The notes beneath the pieces are model-generated. The model was not told the origin of the DNA. It searched no databases and saw only the letters and a program-made list of their open reading frames with translations. 64,000 nt of DNA from assembly GCF_933775445.1 (NCBI RefSeq), contig NC_065877.1, positions 23,932,001-23,996,000 of the forward strand, written 5' to 3'. Position numbers and translations under genes: made by a program. Shown here one piece after another: positions 11,378 through 23,395 of the stretch (positions are counted from its first letter, which is position 1; each line of letters opens with the position of its first letter). This DNA is from Argentina anserina (Eukaryota; Streptophyta; Magnoliopsida; Rosales; Rosaceae).

Positions 11378-11598
11378 TAAAGGCCTAAACCATGTACGAT
11401 TTGATTACACCAATTTCTTTTAATATTATTGTATATACAAAATTGACAAAATACTGTTACAATAGTACGAATACCTTTTTAAGTTGTGTTAGTGTATAAT
11501 CCTAACTTTGTCCTTGCAGTCGACAAGAATATTAACACAACCCAAGTGGCCACCAACTTTTCAGAGATGTTATGGTTCAATATTTCGATTCAATTATT

Positions 11599-11784
11599 TT
11601 TTTAAAAAAAAAATTTTTGGTACATCTGGGTTATACCCTTTACAATGCATTTTTTTTAGTGTTTGACGCCCTCCGTAGATAGGTTAATTCTCCTAATGCA
11701 TAGTGTTGCATCCACAAAGTTTCGAATTTGAAACTTTGTTTAACCCACAACAGCCCGTTACTACTACTATATGTATCCGCTGGT
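11599..11784 (-). mobile_element. SINE-like insertion with 20-bp target duplication
   Basis: A perfect 20-bp direct repeat (starting AATATTTCG, ending CAATTATT) lies at 11579-11598 and 11785-11804. Between the copies, the minus strand runs from a tRNA-like head (GTTTCAAATTCGAAAC near its 5' part) to a T/A-rich tail next to the left copy. A long duplication, small size and simple tail are the marks of target-primed retroposition. It ends about 285 bp upstream of the dioxygenase start codon. Confidence 0.7.
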
Positions 11785-12050
11785 AATATTTCGATTCAAT
11801 TATTGAGGAAGCACTTCACACACCAAACAAATTAAGTTAACTCTTTGTCTATTTTTCTTAATATGGCAGCAACAAATTAAAAGCCTTGTTACCATGCCAG
11901 TATATAGCTTGTCGGTCCATATGTTGAACGTCAACAACAGAAATAGTAACATGAGTTCCTCATTGATCCATAAATAAATTAATAAATTAAAATAAAGTAT
12001 TATATGCTGAAGTTGATAGTACTCTCTTTGTTCTGTAACTGTGTAATGTG

Positions 12051-12059
12051 TATATATAG
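12051..12059 (+). promoter_or_regulatory. Probable TATA box of the dioxygenase gene
   Basis: TATATATAG ends about 30 bp before the start codon at 12090. That leaves room for only a short leader. A second AT-rich run further upstream cannot be excluded. Confidence 0.45.
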
Positions 12060-12089
12060 AGGCTTAAAGCCCATTCACTCTCCAAGAAG

Positions 12090-13113
12090 ATGGGTAAGGA
12101 AGTATTTGATACATTCTTTGTGATTCACGGAGCACCTTTAGTGCTGATCGACGACACACTACCCGCCAGAACTTTCTTGAAGTCGTGGAGAGAGAAGATC
12201 TTACCGGAGAAGCCCAAATATGTTCTCGTGATTTCCGGTCACTGGGAGACGAACGAGCCCTCCATCAATGTCGTCGACCGCCATGAAACAATCCATGATT
12301 TCGAAGACTTCCCACCCGAGATGTATGAGGTACATAGTTACATACATCAACTCTGATCTCCATAATTATATATATATATATATATATTTGGATCGTGAGT
12401 CGTGACAAATACTAAATATATACTACATGCTGATTGATATTGGCTTGATCTAAATCTCCATGATAATTTTTTAAAAATAGATCACGGTGCATTACATCTC
12501 ATAGTAATAATATTATGAATTCTGTTTTCACCTCCAGCTCCAGTACCCTGCTCCGGGCTCTCAAGAGTTGGCCAGCAAGGTGAACGATGTTCTCGTGGCC
12601 GCCGGGTACAAGCCTCTCCACGTTGACACCAAGCGCGGCCTCGACCACGGAGCTTGGGTTCCACTCATGCAGATGTACCCGGAAGCCGACGTGCCGGTGT
12701 GCCAGCTCTCCATCCAGTCCCACGAGAACGGAACCTATCACTTCAACTTGGGCAAGGCTCTTGCTCCTCTCAGGGAGCAAGGAGTCCTCATCATCGGCAC
12801 CGGAAGTGTCACCCACAACATGGAGTCCCTCATCGTCAACAACGTCGGCGGCACCGTGGCACCATGGGCACTCGAGTTCGACAACTATATTAAGGACGCG
12901 CTGCTCAACGGAAGGTACGATGAGGTGAACCAGGCTTTGGAGAAACATCCACACGCCAAAATGGCTCACCCGGATGGACCGGTGCACTTTTATCCCCTTC
13001 TGGCGGCCATTGGAGCCGCCGGAGGAGAAAAGGCCAAGGCGGAGCTCATTCATCACAGCTTTAGCCGGCATACCATCTCCTATGCCAACTACCGGTTTAG
13101 GTCAACTGAGTGA
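12090..13113 (+). CDS. LigB/DODA-like extradiol ring-cleavage dioxygenase
   Basis: Exons 12090-12329 and 12538-13113 join in phase after codon 80 (GAG|GTACATAG...CTCCAG|CTC) to give 271 aa, the normal length for plant DOPA 4,5-dioxygenase-like proteins. These non-haem iron enzymes open catechol rings. In betalain plants they form betalamic acid; in Arabidopsis the single LigB homologue serves a caffealdehyde-derived pyrone pathway. Visible features are VIHGAP (His13), SGHWE (His51), RGLDHGAW (His117) and GTGSVTHN (His173), the conserved histidine blocks expected for metal binding and catalysis, plus PVCQLS and a C-terminal SYANYRF. Exon 2 is GC-rich compared with its surroundings. AATAAA occurs at 13370. 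The long antisense frame over exon 2 is a composition shadow. A substrate cannot be assigned from sequence alone. Confidence 0.93.
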
Positions 13114-15689
13114 TAAGGTTTTCATTTGTTGAGTGCCTGATTGATCCATGCGTTGTGCGTGATTACGCTATCTGTTAACGGATGCGTGTTAATCACTTCA
13201 TTATCATTATCATTATCGTTATCGTTGTTCATCGTGGAGAGTACTCGTTAATTTAGTTGTTTTGGGTATGTAAGGTGTGAGCTGGTGCCATTTTGTGTAA
13301 TAATATTTTTGGTGCTCCCAGATGTCTGTGAGGGAAGTGCATTCACTTATGCGTCAATAAGAGTTCAGCAATAAAATATTCCTCATTGTGTATTAAACCT
13401 TATAATAATTTCTGGGACACCTAAAAAACAATGGTTAGTCTGTGGTACATCGCTGCATACTATACAGCAGGGGATGAACGGCTGACAGGGGCTGATGTAC
13501 AACAGCGTATGATAGTGATGTGATGTATGTTGTACAACAGTGTATGATAGATTTTCCCAAAAACAATTGCTTCTTTTTCGGTCTATTGTAAAGATAGTTG
13601 TTTACTTGTTTTCGTATGATATTATCTCCTTCTTCTTTTCCCGTATTTGTTGATGGTAGAATATGCTACACGCACAGAGCTCTCATGAGTCAGTAATGAG
13701 TCATGATCACGATTGAAGAAAGTTACAGAAATGGAATATGGAAGTAGACCGCTCTTTATTCCTAATGGAAAAATTAATTCTAAAACGCAACCGGCAATAC
13801 GTAAGATGCTCGACCAATCGAAAAACACAAAACAAAAAAGATGCTCCATCTCTCTACTAAATCCGTATTCATATGATGCATGTATTAATTTAACGCACGA
13901 GTTATTGTGTAAAGACAAAAATAGCAAGATTTTGATAAAATTACCTGTTTTAATTTATTTTGTGAAGACTAATCCGTTTTAATTTTTTTAAGACATAATA
14001 TTTTTGTGTAATTGTGTTTTATACAAAAAATATTTTAGACAACACTTTTTACTAATTTTCTTAATTGTTGACTTTATATAGTAATATAAATAGATAAGCC
14101 GTATCAGTATCTTCCTTTTATATAGGAAGAGGATTCTGTACACCTCAGAATGCAAGCACCGGCCTTTAAAATAATACTAAATATCCAAATAGATTGATTT
14201 AACCAACGAACTTTCTGGGCACTTACGCCCAGATTGACGTTGTTAGCATAACTGAAACCTAAAATAAAGCTAGTCAACACAGTATAAATATTTGGATGGA
14301 TACATTTTCAATCTGGCCTACAATTAGAGATCGTCGATATTGAGTGGCTGAGCTACGATTGGATTAGATTTTGGAGATAAGGGGGGAGGTGGGTTCGAAT
14401 TTGGGTGCGGGTTCAAGAGGAGGGAGGAGGAGAGGTTGTGATTGCTCGATGGAGCTTTCTTCTCGGGTCGGGTAGAAGGGGCGGTTATTGAAGGAGGAGA
14501 GGACTTTGAGTGAGAGATTGATGATGGGGGATGATTCAGATTGGGGTAAGGTCTTGTTGCTTTTCCAGCGGATGCAGATCTTGTTTGGGTGGATGGGAGA
14601 CTAACAGAGTTTGAAAGCAAGTCAGGTGCTAAGGCACGTGCTGCTGGTTGTGCTTCACCGCTGGAGCGTTGAATAGGCTCCTTTTTTTATATATTTATTA
14701 TATCTTTACTACTATAAAGTCTGCATTCTTTAACTAATAACAAATTACAAACTTCCAAAAATATTATTTCACATCTCATATTGTGATACAAACAAATATA
14801 GATTTTATAGTCAAAACATAAATATTTTCGAAAAATCACATCTTCACAATAATAACCGCTAATTTTTCTACATCCCTACGGGTGTGGGCAGTTTCTAGTT
14901 GTATCTATAGGGACTTGTAACTTCCTAGTATTATGCTGCAAGATAGATAAGGGGAAACCAAGAAGAATTCAGGGTTCGAACTCATTACAATCAAACTAGC
15001 TTCTATCACTCAAGATCTCCGGCCAATATCCATCAGCTAGCTTTTCGTACATATAGATTAGAACCTTGTATTGAATGAATTGAATCATATATTGGTGTTC
15101 GATCAGATCCTTGTAAAATTAGCATCAAGCTCTTTTGATCAATTGTCACTCGAAATAGTCACACATGGTTTATGATTTGTGTTCTCAGCGGATCTGCTAC
15201 TTTCCACAGAATATATTTCAGCTGCCAGAAAAGGAAAAAACAAACAAACAAATAAAAGCTTCTTGATGAGGACATCCACCAACTCAGAAGTCCAATCAAT
15301 ATCATTCATCTATTTCTTTCATATAATTATTGGAAATAGAGGGATCGATATGGAACCCCAAGAAGGCTAGGGCTAAATTGGATCTGAAATTTTTACTGCG
15401 ATAGCTTCGGTCACGTTTTGGTTTCCATTTGCTCTTCCCCCTCTAAATGACAGATCCATCTTCAAGCTAGATGAAGCAGGTGGGCATGATTGAACTCTAT
15501 ATCTCATTACCAGTGAATCGGAGTGTCCTAATGTTCTCTAGTTCTTGTTCTTTTCGTATTTTCACGAATCACTAAATAATATACAATTTTCATAAACTAA
15601 AGAGTTCAAGCACGCAGTGGATCGGAAAAATCTGGCTAGACTTCCTTTAATTTGGTCCTACAAAAAAGAGACTGAACATCAATGATCAA
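13114..15689. other. Flank without a recognised gene
   Basis: The dioxygenase 3' flank runs to about 13400. A minus-strand frame at 14324-14620 encodes 98 residues rich in Ser, Pro and Asn and has no domain. It could be a low-complexity first exon but has no partner exons. 14690-14905 is AT-rich and ends GGGTGTGGGCAGTTTCTAG, like the ends of short mobile elements, but no boundaries are clear. Confidence 0.4.
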
Positions 15690-15691
15690 TG

Positions 15692-15693
15692 AT

Positions 15694-15749
<56 letters not shown>

Positions 15750-16160
15750 ACCCTTCCAAATTCATTTTTTTGGTCTTTTAAAAAGATAACTTATTAACCA
15801 ACTTTTCGACTAAATTTCAACATCTCCACCGTTCAACTTCTAGGGTATAATGTGTAAATCACCCTTGTAAAATTTAAGCCAAAATGGTGATTATTAAAAT
15901 ATCAAACTTGGCGAAAGAATGGACGCACTAAATCTGTCAAATCTGAACCATTTATGCGTAGAAGTTTAAATCACAGTTTTGAATGACTTAAACACCTCCA
16001 TTTTGGCTGAAAATTTACAGATATGATATACACATTATACCCCAAATGGTGAATGGTGGAGATGCTGAAATGTGATCAAAAAGTTGGTAAGTGACTTATT
16101 AGACCCCAAAAAGGAATCTTTTAGTCGAATGGCTATATATATATATATATATATATATAA
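15692..16160. mobile_element. Fold-back element set between (TA)n tracts
   Basis: A (TA)n run at about 15692-15746 and another at about 16133-16160 bracket two inverted arms (about 15755-15900 and 15985-16128). Shared words in opposite orientation include ACCAACTTTT, CATCTCCACC, GGTATAATGTGTA and GCCAAAATGG. The two arms would fold into a long hairpin with a small loop. No coding frame is present. Location inside TA repeats suggests a TA-targeting element (Tc1/mariner-like, or microsatellite-inserting MITE), so the duplicated target cannot be told from the repeat. Confidence 0.65.
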
Positions 16161-16850
16161 GCTGCTCAATAGAAAAGTGACATCTATACTGATCGCACCA
16201 ATTCGAGTGCAGGAATAGAACCAGTCAGCCTGCTAGAAAATTTTCATTTAGTGGTTGTATTCATTTACAGCACTAGGATAGCTGCATATACATATATATA
16301 TGCTTGTACCGTGCCAAACTGGCATTGATAAAGGTATGACTCCACGATCTTGCAATAGCCAAAGGATTGTATGGTGCCAATAATTCAATCACACAGAAGA
16401 TTTTGGATACCTCTATCTGTAATATATAATCATGTATGACTCGTACTGAAGGTCTGAAACCACGCATAATGCGACTCTTGTGATTTAGTTTCTTGTCTAG
16501 AGTAGATCCCAGATTTGTGTAATATTTGGAAACCAGCAATCTTTTGGGTCCCAAATATTAACTAGCTCGAGCTATATAGTATTACCATTGTGATCAACAA
16601 TTCAGCACCACTTCTCTTCTTTCATTACGCGCGCGTGTGTATATACGTAGATGTAGTTCAAGATGCTTTACAAAACGAAATTCACCACCGCCGGAGGCTA
16701 AAACCGGTAAGGGCATCGGTGATAGACGGATAGTACTCCACAGAAGAACTCGTTTCTGTTTGGTTAAACTCGCAGCAGTATCTCAGCGCTAATTAGTGTG
16801 CTAATTAAGTTTTTCTTTTTTGCCGTTTCTGTGTTTCTTTTCTTTTCTTG

Positions 16851-17146
16851 GGTTTTTAAAATTAAGTTATTTTATTTTCAACCATTAAATTTATATTAAA
16901 TAATGGTTGAACATGAATTTCACGGTCAGCTACTGATCGTGTGAACGAGACTGTTAGCTAATCAATCACGTTCACACGGTCAGTAGCTGACTGTGGAATT
17001 CATGCTCAACCACCGTTGAATGTAAATCTAAGTGTGGGGAGAATCTTTTTAAAATTGGGTTATTTTGTTTTTAACTATTAGATTTACATTCAATAATGGG
17101 ATGACATAAATTTCATGGTTAGTTACTGACCGTGTGAACGAGACTG
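16851..17146. repeat. Three-part inverted/direct repeat
   Basis: A unit with AAATAATGGTTGA, ATGAATTTCACGGTCAG and GTGTGAACGAGACTG (16851-16953) is followed by its inverted copy (about 16964-17032, containing GTTCACACGGTCAGTAGC). A second direct copy follows (about 17046-17146, containing ACCGTGTGAACGAGACTG). It is probably a fold-back MITE with a partial tandem copy. No target duplication was found. Confidence 0.6.
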
Positions 17147-17398
17147 CATTATGCGTGCATACATGACATATTACATGTATGAATGATATGATTCTTGATG
17201 TCGTGCATGTTAAATGATTGGATCCGAGATTTTTGTGTTTTCGACGATGTGTGTGATGATCGAACTGGAATCTTGTTCAACTAGTCGATCTCTACCCATC
17301 AATAAAACATCGACATAATATTCGCGCGGTGCGTGCCTAATATTTTGTTTCTAATTACGCGCATAGTCACAAACAACGAGATCACGACAATTACCAAC

Positions 17399-17583
17399 AG
17401 TGGCGGAACCTCTTGGAGGTCAGAGGGGTGCATGGCCCCTCCGGCGAAAAAAATTTCCCCCTTAATTAGCTGCTAATATCATAATTAAATGATATATTTA
17501 GTGTAAATTGCCCATCCGGTATAATTAATGGTACATTTAGTGTATATTGGCTCATTCGAAATTTTTTCTCAGGTTCCGCCACT
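17399..17583. mobile_element. 185-bp MITE with AGTGGCGGAACCT ends
   Basis: The left end AGTGGCGGAACCTC pairs with the right end, which reads AGTGGCGGAACCTGAG inward. Flanks are AATTACCAAC (17389-17398) and AATTATCAAC (17584-17593), a 10-bp duplication with one mismatch. The size fits a small Mutator-like MITE. A similar half-end (AGTAGCAGAACCAG reading inward) occurs near 10555 without a partner. Confidence 0.7.
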
Positions 17584-18009
17584 AATTATCAACTATAAAC
17601 CAATTCAAGCCCCATATACGTCATTTCCGTAGGAAACAAAATTGAAGCTAGCAGGTTTATGAAGAAATTTCAAGTTAGGTTTACGTAGTCTAGTCGGTAG
17701 AGTCGAAGAGTGGTAGGTAGACATATATATGATAGCCTGATAGGTTCTTGGACTAATTAATCATATACAGTAAACCTGACCTGGATGTATATGATGAAAC
17801 TAATTGATCAAATATTAGTATAATTTAATTGTGGTTAAATTAATTAATTAATTAATTAAGCATGCAGATACATGCATATTCTGGAATCTGGATCGTGATC
17901 TATTTTTGACATGATAATTCGATTATTAAAAAATACACCCAAATGATGCGGGACTTGCGATTTCATCATGTTCTCCATCAAATGATAATTAAACAGAGAA
18001 ATTAAATTA

Positions 18010-19060
18010 ATTCCGTGTGATGGTTGATGGTTCTATCAATTCTGATGATAAAACTGCTAATGCTTTAGCTTTAGGGTAGTATAATGTATTTTATACGGAA
18101 GCTTTTGCTTTATGAACTGGTTGAAGTGTTGCACTTATTCACAATGTGTTACAATTAGAAGTGGAAAAGATTCAGAAATTCTAAGTGGCAAGAAACTTAA
18201 TTATAAATTATCCGAGAACAGTGTAAATTCCTAAATAGATAAGAGTCGTCGACCACCGTGGCGGCGATTTGGAACCTATAATCGGGGATGGTTTTCCTTC
18301 ATTCTCCAATTCATTTTCGGATTTCAATGGTGGGATTTTGGTGGCTCTTAACCATGGATCCGACTGGGACTGGTTGGAAGGGCGGTTGCTAGTCTAGGGT
18401 TTCTTGGCGGTGGCGTTGGTGTCGGGGTGGTCTGCTACAATGCATTTGGCGTGACAACCTCTCTGGGTGACCAAATCACCATTGTGGGTTGGGCTCTGTC
18501 AATTTTGGACCCTTGGGATGTTAGAATTTTTCATTTTTGTCTTTTATTCTCTTTATTTCATTGAGGCGGGTGGCCGGTGGCAGTATTCTTGGATCTTCTC
18601 TTGATTTTGCTATTGAAGGAATATGACGCCGAGGGGTGTTCGATTTATTTGTGCCCCTTGATTTTCACGGATGTAAATAAAACTGCGTGGATATGTTTCA
18701 AGATTGGAAAAGGTTAAATAGGTAATAGTTTTTTGACAGCCTCTATGGGGTAGCTATAATGTATGGGTTTGCTAAATTATAAAGGAGTTGTCATATGACC
18801 CATATCTTAAAAAAAAACTTAAAAAAATTCTTATAGATTGTATTAATAACAAAATTAGAGTTTCTTGGAGAATTGCCTCTTTGGTGGATGATATTCATGC
18901 TTTGGCCTGACACTTCAAGAAAGATAAATTTTAAGCAAGTTTGGAGGAAAACTAGTAAAGATTGGTCATCTATTGAGACAGACAGTTGGTTGAGTGTTGT
19001 TCATAGTCAGACTTCTATAACCCGTTTAGTACGTTGATCTTATATATATAGGTGTGCTAG
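18010..19060 (+). pseudogene. Decayed LINE-type RNase H (RVT_3) relic
   Basis: Pieces read like the RNase H domain that follows plant non-LTR reverse transcriptases: VDGSINSDDKTANALALG, then TEAFAL and LQLEVEK, and after an insertion IRVSWRIASLVDDIHALA and FKQVWRK-like remains. The order of acidic motifs (DGS, TEA, EVE) fits. Frameshifts and stops are frequent. A segment at about 18240-18790, richer in G, separates the two halves and may be another insertion or LINE leader sequence. Confidence 0.45.
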
Positions 19061-19499
19061 AGAGGTTTTCGAACAACTTCAATCTGTTTTGGCTAAACTA
19101 GCAACCGACCACCGATTTTATATGGGATAGGCTGAATATTTCGGTTTAAGCTTATCTTGGTCACCGAAACTTATGTATACGAGCTTGGCCGGTACATGCA
19201 TTTTTATTGTTTGAAAAGCGGTCAGTTCAACCTATATTACCATATATTAATTCAGTTTCTGTCTTATTGTCACCATTTTCCAATCCGCTTGGTTTCGGTC
19301 CGGTCGCTGAACAATAAACTTAATTCGGTTCTATGGTTATTTGTTCATGGCTTCATGCCAACTCTAGTAATTTTTTATCTTTCTTCGAAGAAATGAGAAA
19401 TGGTATAGACGGTTGATTTGAGCTCCATCTTGGTTCATTTTGACTCGCAAGTCGAAACACGAAAGCGCACTCGGTTACACACACTCGCACTAGCTTTGT

Positions 19500-19811
19500 T
19501 CCAAAGCTCCAACCAAACCAAGTGAAGATCAACCATCCAAATTTAGCCAACCCACCCTCTTGATTCCATCCCCCACAATAATGTCTCCGTCACTGCTCAC
19601 AGCTCAAGTCTCATCACTTCGTTTTCTGTCTCTCTTTTTTTCCCTTCCTGTGGGGTCTGAGATCGCAACGTTTACTCTGCCTCTCCATGATGGCTTTGCT
19701 GACGTTTTGTTTCTTTTGTCCCCGGAAAACCGAAGACCTATAGAAAGATAGGAGCTTTAACCTGACAGCCGAATACTCAGAGTCCATCTTTGTATATCTA
19801 CCTGAATCTGG
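19500..19811 (+). other. Likely non-coding first exon of the RING ligase gene
   Basis: A pyrimidine-rich stretch ends with a plausible splice donor (GAATCTG|GTAATATT at 19811). The next ATG with good coding content is at 20890, so a leader intron is likely. A frame of 63 codons at 19560-19751 would be an upstream ORF if transcribed. The transcription start cannot be fixed from sequence. Confidence 0.4.
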
Positions 19812-20889
19812 TAATATTTTCTGTCTCCTTTTTTTTTATGATCATCATTTTGGGTTTTGGGCTTTAATTTATGTTTAATGTTGTTGTTATCTGTTGCTTA
19901 ATCTAAATTAATTGTTTGTGGGTTTTGACTTCTGTCATGGAGTTGATATCATTTCTTGAATTTGATTGGCAGTACTTGGGAAAGTTTGTATCTTGAGTGT
20001 TGATTTTTGAGTGGGTTGTGTGGATGTTAGGTTTCTGAGACATGGGATTCTGGTGTAGAACTGGGCCTAGTTTGCTTTTACACTAAGCGGGTCTTTTAGT
20101 TTTGAGGGTATTGTGCATTGGATTGTGTTGAACTACTGGTTTCTGGATTAGCATTTAGTGAAAACGCAATGCATATCCGAACAATGTGTGATCACCCTTA
20201 ACGCACTCAGGTAGTCAGAATGTGTGAACTTGTCTTCCCTTAAGAACTATTCTCCTGAGGTTTTAGTGATATCGGATGATTATGTTGCAGTTTTGCCTTT
20301 GATTTGTCTGGTTTTAGCTCTTGTTAGAATATGTTTTTTTGTTCATTGTTGGTCTCCATTTTCATCCATGCTTTCAAGAGATAGTTCTGTTCCAACGGGC
20401 ATGTAACTGCCTCACTGTCGTCCTGTTTTTGGAGAGTGATCGTGTAATGTTTGAGTGTGCTATTTTTACAAGCCATGCGGATACCACTGTCGTTTAATGT
20501 GATAGAGATGATCTTTTTGATAGGATGGTATTGTTCATATTAGTACCTGCTTGCCTGCTTTTTCTTATTCACAGTTTCAATTATACATCTAGTACTGCTT
20601 GATACAGGTTCAAAGAAATGGTACCATAATTTTTTTTAAAGGGAGTTAAAGGACTAATGCCAACTCTAATTGTCTTACAGCTTACAACTGAAATATTAGA
20701 AATTCGTCAAAGAATTGAGTTTCAGATTGTCGATATGGTACAAGCTGCATGCATGCCTATGGAAATATCAGGCGTGCTTTTTATCTGTTAAGAAAGAGAA
20801 GGGGATTTGTGGATAGAGTGCAGAAATACATAAAGCAAATTTTAACCACTCTATGCATTTTTCCCCTCCAATTTTGTTGGTGGACTTAA

Positions 20890-23395
20890 ATGGATGTTCC
20901 CTCTCCAGACCCGTGTAGCAACTCTCAAAGTGACCAATATCCTTTGCTACTAGAGCAGATGGAAAGCCCTAACAGTCATATGCATGTAATTGATGTAGCA
21001 AGGAATGATGATACCTCATCAAGTTCATCTAATGATGATTCACTTGCTAGAATGGAGTTGCCTCAACATGAAGATAGACTCTCACGTATTACACATGCCC
21101 CCACTTATCAGGCTGCTTCTTCAAACAGATCAACTTCTAGGAGTTCATCGTTTATGAGGCGGAGTGATGTGTATAGTAGCCACAGAAGAAGCCCGTTGAA
21201 TTCAGGATTATGGATTTCTGTTGAGCTTCTTGTCACCATAAGTCAGATAATAGCATCTATTGTTGTTTTGTCACTGTCGAAAAATGAAAATCCGCAAGCC
21301 CCTTTGTTTGCCTGGATTGTGGGCTACGCGTCTGGCTGTGTTGCAACACTACCCATTCTTTACTGGAGGTTCCGTAATCGCTACGGGGGTGCTGAGCTAG
21401 AATCCACCCAATCACATCAAATCTCTTCTGAACGCAATGCTCCTGAACCATTGTCCTTTACTGCTATTTCAATTACTCCAGCTTCACACGAGGAAACCAA
21501 TCGCACGTCAGAAAGCGTCGTGAGAGATCCTCAAGTGGCAGGACCGTTAAGTGCGAGGTTTTTCTTTTTCCTTTTACATTTTATATCATATATTATCAAG
21601 TAGGATGTCTTCCATTGGAATAATTGATACTTTCATCTGCTAGAATTCCTGGCGAGCATGCTTTAGAACTACATACATATAATCACATATACATACATCA
21701 TACATGTGTTTTCACTGATAACTACATGCATTGTTCATATAATTTCAAATATATGTATATTGTGTCAAGGCTCTTCTAAGGATTATGTATCATGTCTCTG
21801 TGCGTTTGTTTTCCTTTGTAATCTTTTTCTATTACTTGTATACCTTCTCTGGAATATAATATGATGATGAGCATATTATCATTAGTAGTATATGATTAGT
21901 GTTCATAAAGAAATAAGAAAAGCTTTGTTGAGCTAGAATCCACCCAATCACATCTTTTATTGTTTTTTCGTATTTTTGATTCTTAATGGTCCATACAATT
22001 TAGATAACATATGTAGATTGTGTCATTAACTCAAGAAGTTATTGTTGCAGACTTAATGGGTTGGTCGATCATTTTAAGATGGCGTTAGATTGCTTCTTTG
22101 CTGTCTGGTTTGTTGTGGGAAATATTTGGATATTTGGAGGTCACTCTTCTCCCTCTGATGCTCCTAGATTGTATAGGTACCTCTTATTGACAATGTGTTT
22201 AACATTCACTGGGTTATTGGCTCATCTAAAGATTCCTGGGTTTGTTGTAGATTATGCATAGTTTTCCTCACCTTTAGCTGTATCGGATATGCCATGCCAT
22301 TCATACTCTGTGCAACAATTTGTTGCTGTCTACCATGCATCATTTCTGTCCTGGGATTCCGAGAGGGCCTTTCTCAGACTAGAGGAGCCACTGCAGAGTC
22401 AATCAGTGCTCTGCCGACCTACAAATTTAAGCTAAAGAGAAATGAGATGAATAATGATCAGGAGGGCAACACCTCTGGTGAAGGACTCTTGGCTGTCGGC
22501 ACAGAGAAGGAGCGTGCAATATCAGAAGAAGATGCGGTGAGTTTGTCAGGTGTCTTCTGGGATTTTTTTTTCTCTGTCCTTTTCTTTTTTGCAAATAGTG
22601 CCATCTGAGTTCACGATCCTTGAAATGAATCAAAGCTTGATCCAGTTTGGATCTCCAGTCAACTTTCTATATCAATTCAGGAAATCTAGCTAAACATTTG
22701 AAAATTCATGCTTCTGCAATCCTGCTTACCTTCACTGATAAAAGTTTATTTCTGTTGAATATGACTACAATTTTACACTAATAACATCCTTTTCTATCGT
22801 GAGACTTGCTGAATTTCTGAATAACTATCGAGAGTCATTCATTGGTTTCAGGATATTAACTATGAAATAAATCATGGTTGATTTCTATAATAAAAAGATT
22901 TTGTATTTTTCTCTCCAGACATTAGCAAAAATATATGTAATAATATTATTGTTTTACTAATGATTTGGTTACATAGACTAGAAGTTTATATTAATTTTTA
23001 TTAAACCTTAAATCTTTTGCTCACTACGGGAGACTAGTTTAGCATTTCACAGATCTTCTGTTTAGTCTTATTATTCTTTCTGAATCAACTACTTCAGTGC
23101 TATTATACATTAAATAAATTATCTTGATGGGCAAAAGTAGGAGTGGTCATAAGACCAAGAGGTTCTTATGTTATTGTTTAATTTTTGTGCTTTCTTCTTC
23201 ACTATGCAGGTTTGTAGTATTTGCCTTGCAAATTATTCAGACAATGATGATCTAAGAGAATTGACATGTTTACATGTTTTTCATGTGGAGTGTGTTGACA
23301 AATGGTTGAAAATCAATGCCTCGTGTCCCCTCTGTAAGTCAGAGGTTGGAGAGAGCAGCGGTACCACTCTAGACGGAGACTCGAGCCAGCAATAG
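20890..23395 (+). CDS. Membrane RING-H2 E3 ubiquitin ligase (At1g12760-like family)
   Basis: Exons 20890-21557, 22051-22176, 22251-22536 and 23210-23395 join in phase to 421 aa. The N-terminus (1-100) is hydrophilic and Ser-rich. Hydrophobic segments lie at about 107-130, 138-159, 233-251 and 266-300, the last including IGYAMPF and a run of cysteines, typical of this plant family. The C-terminal RING-H2 uses C362, C365, C380, H382, H385, C388, C399 and C402 (CSIC...CLHVFH...CPLC), binding two zinc ions and recruiting an E2. The model stops soon after the RING. The exon 3 donor GCG|GTGAGT is strong. Substrates are unknown. It lies head-on to NAA15 (converging 3' ends), matching a neighbourhood I recall from Arabidopsis chromosome 1. 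Confidence 0.92.

Noticed and set aside
12499..13071. 190-codon open frame antisense to the dioxygenase
   Set aside because: It mirrors the GC-rich second exon of a strongly supported gene. It has no recognisable family and no intron logic, so it is a codon-composition shadow.
14324..14620. 98-codon Ser/Pro/Asn-rich frame as a gene
   Set aside because: Low-complexity composition, no domain and no partner exons. It is kept only as a remark in the flank entry.
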